Part shown: positions 1 to 6,234 of the stretch, in pieces
Numbering within the stretch: the stretch's first letter is position 1
Layout: every line of letters begins with the position of its first letter
Origin: an uncultured Prevotella sp.
Lineage (GTDB): Bacteria; Bacteroidota; Bacteroidia; Bacteroidales; Bacteroidaceae
Direction: 5' to 3'
Assembly: GCA_905202125.1 (NCBI GenBank)
Contig: CAJKQX010000073.1
Location: forward strand, 1-11,206
Length of the DNA: 11,206 bases
Program-made: the position numbers and the translations under genes
Notes under the pieces: model-generated
The model's input: the letters and a program-made list of their open reading frames with translations, nothing else
The model's database searches: none
Told to the model about the DNA's origin: nothing

Positions 1-170
1 ACAACCGTGGTGTTGTTATGAACCCTGTTGATCACCCGATGGGTGGTGGTGAAGGCCGTCAGTCAGGAGGCCATCCCCGCTCACGTAAGGGCCTCTACGC
101 TAAGGGTCTCAAGACACGTGCACCGAAGAAGCTTTCAAACAAGTATATCATCGAAAGAGCTAATAAATAA
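1..170 (+). CDS. rplB: 50S ribosomal protein L2 (uL2), 3' part only
   Basis: The reading frame begins at base 3 and gives the last 55 residues of L2, ending at TAA 168–170; the 5' part lies outside the window. L2 binds 23S rRNA near the peptidyl-transferase centre and is needed for subunit joining. The signature MNPVDHPMGGGEGR is visible, and its first His aligns with E. coli His229, a residue implicated in peptidyl transfer. The second His of the usual HPHGGG motif is Met here. The basic C-terminus, ending in YIIERANK, is typical of Bacteroidales L2. The next gene, rpsS, starts 22 nt downstream, as in the S10 operon. Identification is certain; the full length cannot be judged. Confidence 0.97.
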   Translation, partial: NRGVVMNPVDHPMGGGEGRQSGGHPRSRKGLYAKGLKTRAPKKLSNKYIIERANK

Positions 171-192
171 TTATAGTTAACAAGAGTAAATT

Positions 193-459
193 ATGAGTCG
201 TTCATTAAAAAAAGGTCCATATATCAACGTGTCTCTTGAGAAGAAGATTCTCGCCATGAATGAAAGTGGTAAAAAGACTGTTGTCAAGACTTGGGCCAGA
301 GCATCAATGATATCCCCGGATTTCGTGGGACACACTGTTGCAGTTCATAACGGAAATAAATTTATCCCTGTTTACGTTACCGAAAACATGGTAGGACACA
401 AGCTCGGTGAGTTCTCTCCCACACGTAAGTTTGGAGGACATGCCGGAAATAAAAAGTAA
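193..459 (+). CDS. rpsS: 30S ribosomal protein S19 (uS19)
   Basis: This 88-residue protein has the usual S19 length. It sits in the head of the small subunit, where it pairs with S13 and contacts the A-site tRNA and the bridge to the large subunit. The N-terminus MSRSLKKGPYI, the central DFVGHTVAVHNG stretch and the C-terminal GEFSPTRKFGGH motif are all hallmarks of the family. The start ATG follows an A-rich leader (taacaagagtaaatt) with no Shine-Dalgarno, normal for this phylum. It lies between rplB and rplV, the standard S10-operon position, and nothing about it is aberrant. Confidence 0.98.
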   Translation: MSRSLKKGPYINVSLEKKILAMNESGKKTVVKTWARASMISPDFVGHTVAVHNGNKFIPVYVTENMVGHKLGEFSPTRKFGGHAGNKK

Positions 460-493
460 GCAGGTTTAAACCATTTAAAACAAAGAAATAATA

Positions 494-898
494 ATGGGAG
501 CAAGAAAACATATAGCGGCTGAAAAAAGAAAAGAAGCCCTTAAGAATTTGTATTTCGCAAAGCTCAAAGGCGTTCCTTCATCACCACGCAAAATGCGCTA
601 CGTCGTAGATATGGTTCGTGGCATGGAGGTCAACCGTGCATTGGGCGTTCTGCGATTCTCCAAAAAGCAGGCTGCTGCCGATGTTGAGAAACTGTTGCGC
701 TCAGCAATTGCTAACTGGGAGGCCAAAAATAACCGTAAGGCTGAAGACGGCGAACTCTATATATCAAAGGTGTTCGTTGATGAGGGTGTTACAATGAAGC
801 GCATGAGACCTGCACCGCAGGGACGTGGATATCGCATCCGCAAACGTAGCAATCACGTGACACTGTTTGTTGATTCCAAAACTAATGACGAAAAATAA
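494..898 (+). CDS. rplV: 50S ribosomal protein L22 (uL22)
   Basis: This 134-residue L22 protein binds all domains of 23S rRNA, and its long beta-hairpin lines the peptide exit tunnel near the macrolide site. The hairpin is recognisable at about residues 97–119, where VTMKRMRPAPQGRGYRIRKR precedes the closing strand HVTLFV. It is longer than E. coli L22 (110 aa) mainly through an N-terminal extension (MGARKHIAAEKRKEA...), as in other Bacteroidales. The start follows an A-rich leader (acaaagaaataata). It is 34 nt after rpsS and 9 nt before rpsC. No resistance-type deletion is obvious in the hairpin, though that would need an alignment. Confidence 0.97.
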   Translation: MGARKHIAAEKRKEALKNLYFAKLKGVPSSPRKMRYVVDMVRGMEVNRALGVLRFSKKQAAADVEKLLRSAIANWEAKNNRKAEDGELYISKVFVDEGVTMKRMRPAPQGRGYRIRKRSNHVTLFVDSKTNDEK

Positions 899-907
899 TT
901 AAGTAGA

Positions 908-1633
908 ATGGGACAGAAAGTTAATCCAATAAGCAATCGTCTCGGTATCATCCGTGGTTGGGATTCTAATTGGTTCGGAGGCAAAAACTTCGGCGACAAC
1001 TTAGTTGAAGACCGTAAAATACGTAAATACCTGAACGAGCGCTTGGCTAAAGCAAGTGTATCGAAGATAGTCATAGAGCGTACACTGAAGCTCATCACTA
1101 TCACTATTTGTACTGCCCGTCCGGGTATCGTCATTGGAAAAGGAGGTCAAGATGTTGATAAACTGAAAGAGGAACTTAAGAAACTCTACAAGAAGGACAT
1201 CCAAATCAACATTTTTGAGGTAAAGAAGCCCGAACTCGACGCTACAATCGTTGCTAACAACATCGCACGTCAGGTAGAGGGTAAGATTGCATATCGCCGC
1301 GCTATCAAAATGGCTATTCAAAATACAATGCGCGCCGGCGCTGAAGGCGTTAAAATCCAAATTACCGGTCGTCTGAACGGTGCCGAAATGGCCCGTAAGG
1401 AAATGTACAAAGAGGGAAGAACCCCATTGCACACATTCCGTGCAGATATCGACTACTGTCAGGCCGAGGCCCTCACAAAGGTAGGTCTTCTCGGTATCAA
1501 GGTTTGGATCTGCCGTGGTGAAGTTTACGGTGAGCGTGACCTAACACCCAATTTCACACAGGAAAAGCAGAGTGGTGGTTCTAATAGCGGTCGTGGAAAC
1601 CGCGGCAATCGCAAGAGAAACAATAACCGTTAA
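908..1633 (+). CDS. rpsC: 30S ribosomal protein S3 (uS3)
   Basis: This 241-residue S3 protein sits at the mRNA entry pore of the small subunit and contributes to mRNA unwinding there. The N-terminus MGQKVNPISNRLGIIRGWDS is diagnostic. The type-2 KH domain carries its GXXG loop as GKGG at residues 77–80. The paired arginines in AYRRAIK (residues 130–131) correspond to the helicase-associated Arg131/132 of E. coli. The C-terminal domain includes the KVWICRGEVYGERDL region. The last ~20 residues form a Gly/Arg/Asn-rich tail that the E. coli protein lacks. It lies 9 nt after rplV and 15 nt before rplP. Identification is certain. Confidence 0.98.
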   Translation: MGQKVNPISNRLGIIRGWDSNWFGGKNFGDNLVEDRKIRKYLNERLAKASVSKIVIERTLKLITITICTARPGIVIGKGGQDVDKLKEELKKLYKKDIQINIFEVKKPELDATIVANNIARQVEGKIAYRRAIKMAIQNTMRAGAEGVKIQITGRLNGAEMARKEMYKEGRTPLHTFRADIDYCQAEALTKVGLLGIKVWICRGEVYGERDLTPNFTQEKQSGGSNSGRGNRGNRKRNNNR

Positions 1634-1648
1634 AAGAAAGAAACTATC

Positions 1649-2077
1649 ATGTTACAGCCAAAAAGAGTAAAATATAGAAGACCACAAGACGGTCGTGGCA
1701 ATAAGGGTAATGCCCACCGAGGCACACAGTTGGCTTTCGGCTCGTTCGGCATCAAGACCCTTGAGGCAAAATGGATAGACAGCCGCCAGATTGAGGCCGC
1801 ACGTGTAGCGGTAAACCGTTACATGAACCGTGAAGGCCAGGTTTGGATACGCATTTTCCCGGACAAACCCATCACTCGCAAACCTGCTGATGTACGTATG
1901 GGTAAAGGAAAGGGAGATCCCGCAGGATGGGTTGCACCGGTTACTCCGGGACGCATACTTTTCGAGGTAGAAGGCGTACCATTCGAGGTAGCCAAAGAGG
2001 CTCTTCGTCTGGGTGCACAGAAACTGCCTGTCAAAACCAAGTTTATTGTTAGACGTGATTACGATAAAAACGCTTAA
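1649..2077 (+). CDS. rplP: 50S ribosomal protein L16 (uL16)
   Basis: This 142-residue L16 protein has the standard family length. It organises the A-site region of the large subunit and contacts 5S and 23S rRNA. The signatures MLQPKRVKYRRPQDGRGNKG, FGSFGIK, RQIEAARVAV, WIRIFPDKPIT and VRMGKGKGDP are all present. Arg83 in VRMGKGKG matches the arginine that is hydroxylated in E. coli L16; whether it is modified here is unknown. The start has an A-rich leader (aaaagaaagaaactatc). Only 3 nt separate its stop from rpmC, so the two are likely translationally coupled. Confidence 0.98.
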   Translation: MLQPKRVKYRRPQDGRGNKGNAHRGTQLAFGSFGIKTLEAKWIDSRQIEAARVAVNRYMNREGQVWIRIFPDKPITRKPADVRMGKGKGDPAGWVAPVTPGRILFEVEGVPFEVAKEALRLGAQKLPVKTKFIVRRDYDKNA

Positions 2078-2080
2078 ACT

Positions 2081-2275
2081 ATGAAGATTGCAGAATTAAA
2101 AGAACTTGATATCAAGGATCTGACTGAAAAATTGGAGAACGAGGTAGAAAAACTTCATCAGATGAAGTTGAACCACTCAATTTCTCCTCTCGAGAATCCA
2201 TCACAGATTAAGGCCGTTCGTCGTGATATCGCACGTATGAAAACCGAACTCCGTCAGAGAGAACTTAATAAATAA
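2081..2275 (+). CDS. rpmC: 50S ribosomal protein L29 (uL29)
   Basis: This 64-residue L29 is a small helical hairpin next to the peptide exit tunnel, near the docking site for trigger factor and SRP on L23. It shows the expected MKIAELKELDIKDLTEKL opening and the basic ARMKTELRQRELN closing helix. The loop between the helices (NHSISPLENPSQIK) keeps the family's NP pair. It starts 3 nt after rplP and stops 2 nt before rpsQ. There is no Shine-Dalgarno; the leader is the end of rplP plus 'act', which suggests translational coupling. Confidence 0.96.
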   Translation: MKIAELKELDIKDLTEKLENEVEKLHQMKLNHSISPLENPSQIKAVRRDIARMKTELRQRELNK

Positions 2276-2277
2276 CA

Positions 2278-2544
2278 ATGGGCCAGATGGAAACAAGAAA
2301 TTTAAGAAAAACAAGACAGGGTGTCGTTATCAGCAACAAAATGGATAAAACCATTGTTATTGCAGCTAAGTTCAAGGAGATGCACCCTATTTATGGTAAA
2401 TTTGTTCAGAAAACAAAGAAATACCATGTACATGACGAGAAAGGTGAAGCCAATGTCGGCGATACTGTACTCATCATGGAAACCCGTCCTTTGAGCAAAA
2501 CAAAGAGATGGAGATTAGTTCAAATAATTGAAAAAGCTAAGTAA
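2278..2544 (+). CDS. rpsQ: 30S ribosomal protein S17 (uS17)
   Basis: S17 is an OB-fold protein that binds 16S rRNA helices early in 30S assembly. The motifs VVISNKMDKTIVIAAKF, HPIYGKFVQKTKKYHVHDE and the closing METRPLSKTKRWRLVQIIE identify it. From the ATG at 2278 it has 88 residues. A second in-frame ATG at 2287 would give 85 residues starting METRNLRK, which is where Bacteroides S17 proteins, as I recall them, begin. The upstream ATG has the better A-rich context (aataaataaca) and I keep it, but the choice is not settled. It sits 2 nt after rpmC and 2 nt before rplN. Confidence 0.95.
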   Translation: MGQMETRNLRKTRQGVVISNKMDKTIVIAAKFKEMHPIYGKFVQKTKKYHVHDEKGEANVGDTVLIMETRPLSKTKRWRLVQIIEKAK

Positions 2545-2546
2545 TT

Positions 2547-2912
2547 ATGATACAGACAGAATCAAGACTTACAGTATGTGATAACAGCGGTGCCCGTGAA
2601 GCTCTCTGTATCCGAGTACTCGGTGGTACAGGCCGTCGTTATGCAAGCGTTGGTGACATCATTGTCGTTGCTGTCAAGAATGTCATTCCTTCAAGTGATT
2701 TGAAAAAAGGAGCAGTATCAAAAGCTTTAGTTGTTCGCACAAAGAAAGAAATACGCCGTGCTGATGGTTCATACATCCGTTTTGATGATAATGCATGCGT
2801 ATTGCTCAACAATGCCGGTGAACTCCGCGGAAGCCGTATCTTCGGCCCTGTTGCCCGTGAGCTCCGTGCTGTGAATATGAAAGTCGTTTCTTTGGCACCT
2901 GAGGTTCTATAA
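2547..2912 (+). CDS. rplN: 50S ribosomal protein L14 (uL14)
   Basis: L14 has 121 residues here, the usual length. It forms bridges to the 30S subunit and is the contact for the ribosome silencing factor RsfS. The family opening MIQTESRLTVCDNSGAREA, the central KKEIRRADGSYIRFDDNACV and the closing GSRIFGPVARELR are all intact. The start is 2 nt after the rpsQ stop, with only 'tt' between stop and ATG, so coupling to rpsQ is likely. It is the classic third spc-block gene. Nothing unusual is seen. Confidence 0.98.
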   Translation: MIQTESRLTVCDNSGAREALCIRVLGGTGRRYASVGDIIVVAVKNVIPSSDLKKGAVSKALVVRTKKEIRRADGSYIRFDDNACVLLNNAGELRGSRIFGPVARELRAVNMKVVSLAPEVL

Positions 2913-2929
2913 TTTTAAAACGATAAGAA

Positions 2930-3250
2930 ATGAGTAAGTTACATATTAAGAAAAACGATACGGTTGTTGTTCTTGCCGGTGAGGACAAGGGTAAAACCGG
3001 AAAGGTGCTCAAGGTTTTGGTTGACAAGAACCGCGCTTTTGTCGAAGGCGTCAACATCGTATCCAAGAGCACTAAGCCCTCTGCAAAAAATCCTCAGGGT
3101 GGCATTGTCAAACAAGAGGCTTCTATTCATATCTCAAATTTGAGCCTGATTGACCCGAAGAGTGGCAAACCCACTCGTGTCGCTATCAAGAAGACTGACG
3201 ATGGCAAAAAGGTTCGTATAGCAAAAAAATCTGGGGAGGAAATCAAATAA
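2930..3250 (+). CDS. rplX: 50S ribosomal protein L24 (uL24)
   Basis: This 106-residue L24 is a large-subunit assembly initiator that later sits at the exit-tunnel rim. The N-terminal KOW motif is clear at about residues 4–35 (KKNDTVVVLAGEDKGKTGKV). A VNIVSKSTKPSAKNPQGGIV stretch follows, then the conserved IHISNLSLIDPKSGKPTRV segment. The TAA stop shares its last base with the ATG of rplE (TAATG). The last codons also contain GGGGAGGA, a possible Shine-Dalgarno for rplE, so its C-terminal SGEEIK sequence may be shaped by a second function. Confidence 0.97.
   Translation: MSKLHIKKNDTVVVLAGEDKGKTGKVLKVLVDKNRAFVEGVNIVSKSTKPSAKNPQGGIVKQEASIHISNLSLIDPKSGKPTRVAIKKTDDGKKVRIAKKSGEEIK
3233..3240 (+). 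promoter_or_regulatory. Candidate Shine-Dalgarno for rplE, inside rplX
   Basis: GGGGAGGA lies within the last codons of rplX and contains GGAGG (3235–3239), 10 nt before the rplE ATG at 3250. The match to the anti-Shine-Dalgarno is good and the spacing workable. It also encodes Gly-Glu-Glu in rplX, so chance is a fair alternative. Confidence 0.4.
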
Positions 3251-3804
3251 TGGATACAGCACAGTTAAAGAAAGTTTATGTTGAGAGCATTGCTCCTTCA
3301 CTGAAAAAACAGTTCAACTATTCTTCTTCAATGCAGGTGCCTGTCCTGAAGAAGATTGTCATCAACCAGGGTCTCGGCGATGCTACACAAGATAAGAAGA
3401 TCATTGATGTAGCTATCAACGAAATCACAGCTATCACCGGCCAGAAAGCCGTTGCAACATATTCTAAAAAGGATATTGCAAATTTCAAACTTCGTAAGAA
3501 GATGCCAATCGGTGTGATGGTTACATTGCGTCGCGAGCGTATGTACGAATTCCTTGAGAAATTGGTACGAATCGCATTGCCCCGTATCCGCGATTTCAAG
3601 GGAATCGAAACAAAGTTGGATGGACGTGGAAACTATACTCTCGGTATTCAAGAGCAGATCATCTTCCCGGAAATCAACATCGATTCAATTGATCGTATCC
3701 AGGGTATGAATATTACATTTGTCACAACAGCCAGAACTGATGAGGAAGGTTACGCTTTACTCAAAGCATTTGGCCTCCCATTCAAAAACGCTAAAAACGA
3801 TTAA
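3250..3804 (+). CDS. rplE: 50S ribosomal protein L5 (uL5)
   Basis: L5 (184 residues) binds 5S rRNA together with L18 and touches the P-site tRNA elbow and S13 across the subunit bridge. Visible signatures are VPVLKKIVINQGLGDA, the GQKAVATYSKKDIANFKLR stretch, MPIGVMVTLRRERMYEFL and the closing GMNITFVTTARTDEEG. Its ATG overlaps the rplX stop by one base (TAATG), an arrangement that usually means termination-reinitiation coupling. A GGAGG lies 10 nt upstream, uncommon in this operon. The stop is 5 nt before rpsN. Confidence 0.98.
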   Translation: MDTAQLKKVYVESIAPSLKKQFNYSSSMQVPVLKKIVINQGLGDATQDKKIIDVAINEITAITGQKAVATYSKKDIANFKLRKKMPIGVMVTLRRERMYEFLEKLVRIALPRIRDFKGIETKLDGRGNYTLGIQEQIIFPEINIDSIDRIQGMNITFVTTARTDEEGYALLKAFGLPFKNAKND

Positions 3805-3809
3805 GTAAT

Positions 3810-4112
3810 ATGGCAAAAGAATCAATGAAAGCCCGTGAGGTAAAACGCGCAAAATTAGTTGCTCGTTACGCTGAAAAGCGTGCTGCCCTCAAAAAAATCA
3901 TCGCTACAACAGAGGATCCGGTAGAAGCTTACGAGGCAGCTCGTAAACTTCAGGATATCCCGAAGAATGCCAACCCGATTCGTCTGCACAACCGTTGCAA
4001 GATCACAGGTCGTCCAAAAGGATATATCCGTCAGTTCGGTCTCTCTCGTATTCAGTTCCGCGAGATGGCTTCAGCCGGTCTTATTCCGGGCGTAAAGAAA
4101 GCAAGCTGGTAA
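3810..4112 (+). CDS. rpsN: 30S ribosomal protein S14 (uS14), zinc-free type
   Basis: S14 sits in the 30S head beside S3 and S19. This copy is 100 residues long, the long C-minus form. It has one cysteine (HNRCKITGRPKGYIRQFGLSR) and lacks the paired CXXC knuckles of the short zinc-binding form. The C-terminus RIQFREMASAGLIPGVKKASW is the family hallmark. It follows rplE by 5 nt with an A/T-rich leader. A 51-nt spacer containing a small hairpin separates it from rpsH; that spacer is the longest in the first 9 kb. Confidence 0.98.
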   Translation: MAKESMKAREVKRAKLVARYAEKRAALKKIIATTEDPVEAYEAARKLQDIPKNANPIRLHNRCKITGRPKGYIRQFGLSRIQFREMASAGLIPGVKKASW

Positions 4113-4128
4113 TTTTTATTTAATATTG

Positions 4129-4143
4129 TCGGGGTAGTCCCGA
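4129..4143 (+). other. Small GC-rich hairpin in the rpsN–rpsH spacer
   Basis: TCGGG (4129–4133) and CCCGA (4139–4143) are perfect inverted arms around a GTAGT loop, inside an otherwise A/T-rich 51-nt spacer. The 3' flank is ttaattaaaa rather than a T-run, so it does not look like an intrinsic terminator. It could be an RNA regulatory or processing element, or chance. Confidence 0.4.
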
Positions 4144-4163
4144 TTAATTAAAACTTATATAAT

Positions 4164-4559
4164 ATGACAGATCCAATAGCAGATTATCTGACAAGACTCA
4201 GAAACGCTATCATGGCACATCATCGTGTCGTTGAAGTACCTGCTTCAAATTTGAAGAAAGAGATCACAAAGATCTTGTTTGAGCAGGGCTACATCCTTAA
4301 CTACAAATTTGTAGAGGATGGTCCGCAAGGTACTATCAAAGTTGCATTGAAATACGATCCTGCAACTAAAGTTAATGCTATCAAAGCATTGAAACGTGTC
4401 TCAACACCAGGTCTCCGTAGATACACTGGTTACAAAGACATGCCGAGAGTAATTAACGGATTAGGTATTGCAATATTATCTACATCCAAAGGTGTAATGA
4501 CTGATAAAGAAGCTGCCAATCTCAAAATCGGTGGTGAAATTCTTTGTTTCGTTTATTAA
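4164..4559 (+). CDS. rpsH: 30S ribosomal protein S8 (uS8)
   Basis: S8 (131 residues) binds helix 21 of 16S rRNA and is central to platform assembly. In E. coli it also represses the spc operon by binding its own mRNA. The opening MTDPIADYLTRLRNAIMAHH and the C-terminal STSKGVMTDKEA motif (about residues 106–117) are diagnostic. The start follows an A/T-rich leader (aaaacttatataat) after the spacer hairpin described separately. I see no E. coli-like S8 target site, so autoregulation here is only a possibility. rplF starts 15 nt after the stop. Confidence 0.98.
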   Translation: MTDPIADYLTRLRNAIMAHHRVVEVPASNLKKEITKILFEQGYILNYKFVEDGPQGTIKVALKYDPATKVNAIKALKRVSTPGLRRYTGYKDMPRVINGLGIAILSTSKGVMTDKEAANLKIGGEILCFVY

Positions 4560-4562
4560 TTT

Positions 4563-4567
4563 GGAGG
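4563..4567 (+). promoter_or_regulatory. Shine-Dalgarno GGAGG before rplF
   Basis: GGAGG in the rpsH–rplF spacer lies 7 nt from the rplF ATG at 4575, an ideal spacing. The sequence ttGGAGGAtttaat is non-coding, so the match is not imposed by a protein. It is the only clear intergenic Shine-Dalgarno in the window. Confidence 0.75.
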
Positions 4568-4574
4568 ATTTAAT

Positions 4575-5141
4575 ATGTCAAGAATAGGTAAATTACCAAT
4601 CCATATTCCGGCAGGAGTAACCGTATCTTTTAACAACGGAGTTGTAAACGTAAAAGGACCAAAAGGCGAACTTTCCCAGCAGATTGATCCGTCTATCCTC
4701 GTTAAGATTGATGACAATGTGATAACATTCGAAGTAGACGAAAGCAACGCCACCAACTACAAACAGAAACAGGCATATCACGGCTTGTATCGTTCATTAG
4801 TTAACAATATGGTTGTAGGTGTCAGTGAGGGCTATAAGAAAACATTGGAGTTGATCGGTGTTGGTTATCGTGTTTCCAACCAGGGCAATGTGATAGAATT
4901 CTCACTTGGTTATACTCATCCTATTTTCCTCGAACTTCCCAAAGAAGTCAAAGTTGAGACAAAAAGTGAGAGAAACCAAAATCCTCTGTTGATGTTGGAG
5001 TCTTGCGACAAACAGTTAATCGGACTCATTTGCGCAAAAATTCGTACTTTCCGTAAACCGGAGCCTTACAAAGGTAAAGGTATCCTCTTCAAGGGCGAAA
5101 TTATCCGCAGAAAATCTGGTAAATCAGCTTCTGCTAAGTAA
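4575..5141 (+). CDS. rplF: 50S ribosomal protein L6 (uL6)
   Basis: L6 (188 residues) is a two-lobed protein near the sarcin-ricin loop, at the factor-binding site of the large subunit. The N-terminal MSRIGKLPIHIPAGVTV, the mid-protein YHGLYRSLVNNMVVGVSEGY and the C-terminal EPYKGKGILF are clear family marks. Length is a little above the E. coli protein (177), as in other Bacteroidales. Unlike its neighbours, it has a canonical GGAGG 7 nt before the start, which makes the ATG at 4575 secure. rplR follows after 19 nt. Confidence 0.98.
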   Translation: MSRIGKLPIHIPAGVTVSFNNGVVNVKGPKGELSQQIDPSILVKIDDNVITFEVDESNATNYKQKQAYHGLYRSLVNNMVVGVSEGYKKTLELIGVGYRVSNQGNVIEFSLGYTHPIFLELPKEVKVETKSERNQNPLLMLESCDKQLIGLICAKIRTFRKPEPYKGKGILFKGEIIRRKSGKSASAK

Positions 5142-5160
5142 CCTTTTAAAATTTACGATT

Positions 5161-5505
5161 ATGACAACAAAGAAAGTAGAAAGACGAATAAAAATTAAAT
5201 TTAGAATTCGTAAGCGCGTGAATGGTACTGCAGAACGTCCTCGTCTGAGTGTTTTCCGCAGCAACAAACAGATTTATGCGCAGGTTATAAATGACTTGAC
5301 CGGAACGACTGTCGCATCCGCTTCTTCTCTGGGACTTGAAAAAATGCCTAAAATAGAACAAGCCGCAAAAGTTGGTGAACTCGTAGCTGCCAACGCTTTG
5401 GCTGCCGGTGTCACAACTGTCGTTTTCGACCGTAACGGTTATCTTTATCACGGACGTGTTAAGGAGTTGGCTGAAGCTGCTCGTAAGGGAGGTCTTAAAT
5501 TTTAA
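5161..5505 (+). CDS. rplR: 50S ribosomal protein L18 (uL18)
   Basis: L18 (114 residues) brings 5S rRNA into the central protuberance with L5. The basic N-terminus, rich in Lys and Arg, precedes the conserved RPRLSVFRSNKQIYAQVI segment. The C-terminal VFDRNGYLYHGRVKELAEAA motif with GGLKF end is typical. The start has an A/T-rich leader (ttttaaaatttacgatt). rpsE starts 6 nt after the stop. Nothing is unusual in length or motif content. Confidence 0.98.
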   Translation: MTTKKVERRIKIKFRIRKRVNGTAERPRLSVFRSNKQIYAQVINDLTGTTVASASSLGLEKMPKIEQAAKVGELVAANALAAGVTTVVFDRNGYLYHGRVKELAEAARKGGLKF

Positions 5506-5511
5506 ACGATT

Positions 5512-6024
5512 ATGGCAATGAATAAAGTAAAAGTATATAGTGACGTTGAGTTGAAAGACCGCCTGGTAGCTATCAATCGTGTTACAAAGGTAACAAAGGG
5601 AGGTCGCACATTCACATTTGCTGCTATTGTCGTTGTCGGTGACGGTAAAGGCGTTATCGGCTATGGACTCGGCAAGGCCGGTGAGGTGACCGCAGCTATC
5701 GCTAAAGGTGTTGAAGCCGCCAAAAAGAATCTTGTTAAAGTATCTCTCATTAAAGGTACCATACCACACGAGGTTGAATCTCGTTTCGGTGGAGCACAAG
5801 TATTCATGAGACCTGCCGCAGCCGGTACCGGACTTGTTGCCGGTGGTGCTATGCGTGCTGTTCTTGAAAGTGTAGGTATTACAGATATACTTGCAAAATC
5901 TAAAGGCTCTTCTAACCCTCACAACTTGGTAAAAGCCACAATCGAGGCTTTGTCGCAAGTGCGTGATGCTTATACCATAGCCGGTGTACGTGGTGTTAGT
6001 ATGGATAAAGTATTTAACGGATAA
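5512..6024 (+). CDS. rpsE: 30S ribosomal protein S5 (uS5)
   Basis: S5 (170 residues) helps form the mRNA entry pore with S3 and S4 and affects decoding accuracy. The N-terminal double-stranded RNA-binding-like domain spans roughly residues 12–75 (LKDRLVAINRVTKVTKGGR..., GKAGEVTAAIAKGVEAAKKN). The C-terminal domain has GAMRAVLESVGI and KGSSNPHNLVKAT. The start could be the ATG at 5512 or the one at 5518 (MAMNK); I use the first, which has the more A/T-rich context. A GGGAGG 19 nt upstream is too far away and encodes the L18 C-terminus. rpmD begins 11 nt downstream. Confidence 0.97.
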   Translation: MAMNKVKVYSDVELKDRLVAINRVTKVTKGGRTFTFAAIVVVGDGKGVIGYGLGKAGEVTAAIAKGVEAAKKNLVKVSLIKGTIPHEVESRFGGAQVFMRPAAAGTGLVAGGAMRAVLESVGITDILAKSKGSSNPHNLVKATIEALSQVRDAYTIAGVRGVSMDKVFNG

Positions 6025-6035
6025 GAAAGATTACA

Positions 6036-6212
6036 ATGGCAACAATAAAAGTAAAACAAATCAAAAGCCGTATTGGAGCAGATAAATCTCAAAAGAGCAC
6101 TCTTCTCGCTTTAGGCTTGCACAAGATATCTCAGATTGTTGAGATCGAGGATACGCCCAGTAATCGCGGCATGATCCGCAAGGTTCATCATCTGGTAACA
6201 GTAGTTGAATAA
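6036..6212 (+). CDS. rpmD: 50S ribosomal protein L30 (uL30)
   Basis: This short gene encodes 58 residues, starting MATIKVKQIKSRIGADKSQ and ending with KVHHLVTVVE. The KSRIG motif, the TLLALGLHKI helix and the RGMIRKVHHLV segment identify L30, a small ferredoxin-like-fold protein of the large subunit. The bacterial short form is usually about 60 residues, so this one is complete. Its position between rpsE and rplO is the canonical one. The ATG follows an A-rich leader (aagaaagattaca). The gene is small enough to be missed by length cut-offs. Confidence 0.96.
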   Translation: MATIKVKQIKSRIGADKSQKSTLLALGLHKISQIVEIEDTPSNRGMIRKVHHLVTVVE

Positions 6213-6234
6213 TTATCTTTAAAAAAGAAAAACA

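Noticed and set aside
463..472. Perfect palindrome GGTTTAAACC between rpsS and rplV
   Set aside because: The dyad has no room for a loop and no flanking extension. One 10-bp palindrome in a short spacer is not enough to call an operator.
1139..1154. AAAGGAGGT followed by ATG inside rpsC, resembling an internal start
   Set aside because: The bases encode the conserved KH loop GKGGQD, and the ATG frame stops after four codons. It shows that SD-like strings can sit in coding sequence here without consequence.
5487..5492. GGGAGG upstream of rpsE as a Shine-Dalgarno
   Set aside because: It is 19 nt from the ATG, too far for a normal site, and encodes the conserved GGLKF end of L18.
5146..5958. 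A 270-codon open frame on the minus strand opposite rplR and rpsE
   Set aside because: It lies wholly antisense to two certain ribosomal genes. Its product is rich in Cys, Ser, Thr, Phe and Asn with no recognisable domain, as expected of a mirror frame of biased coding sequence.
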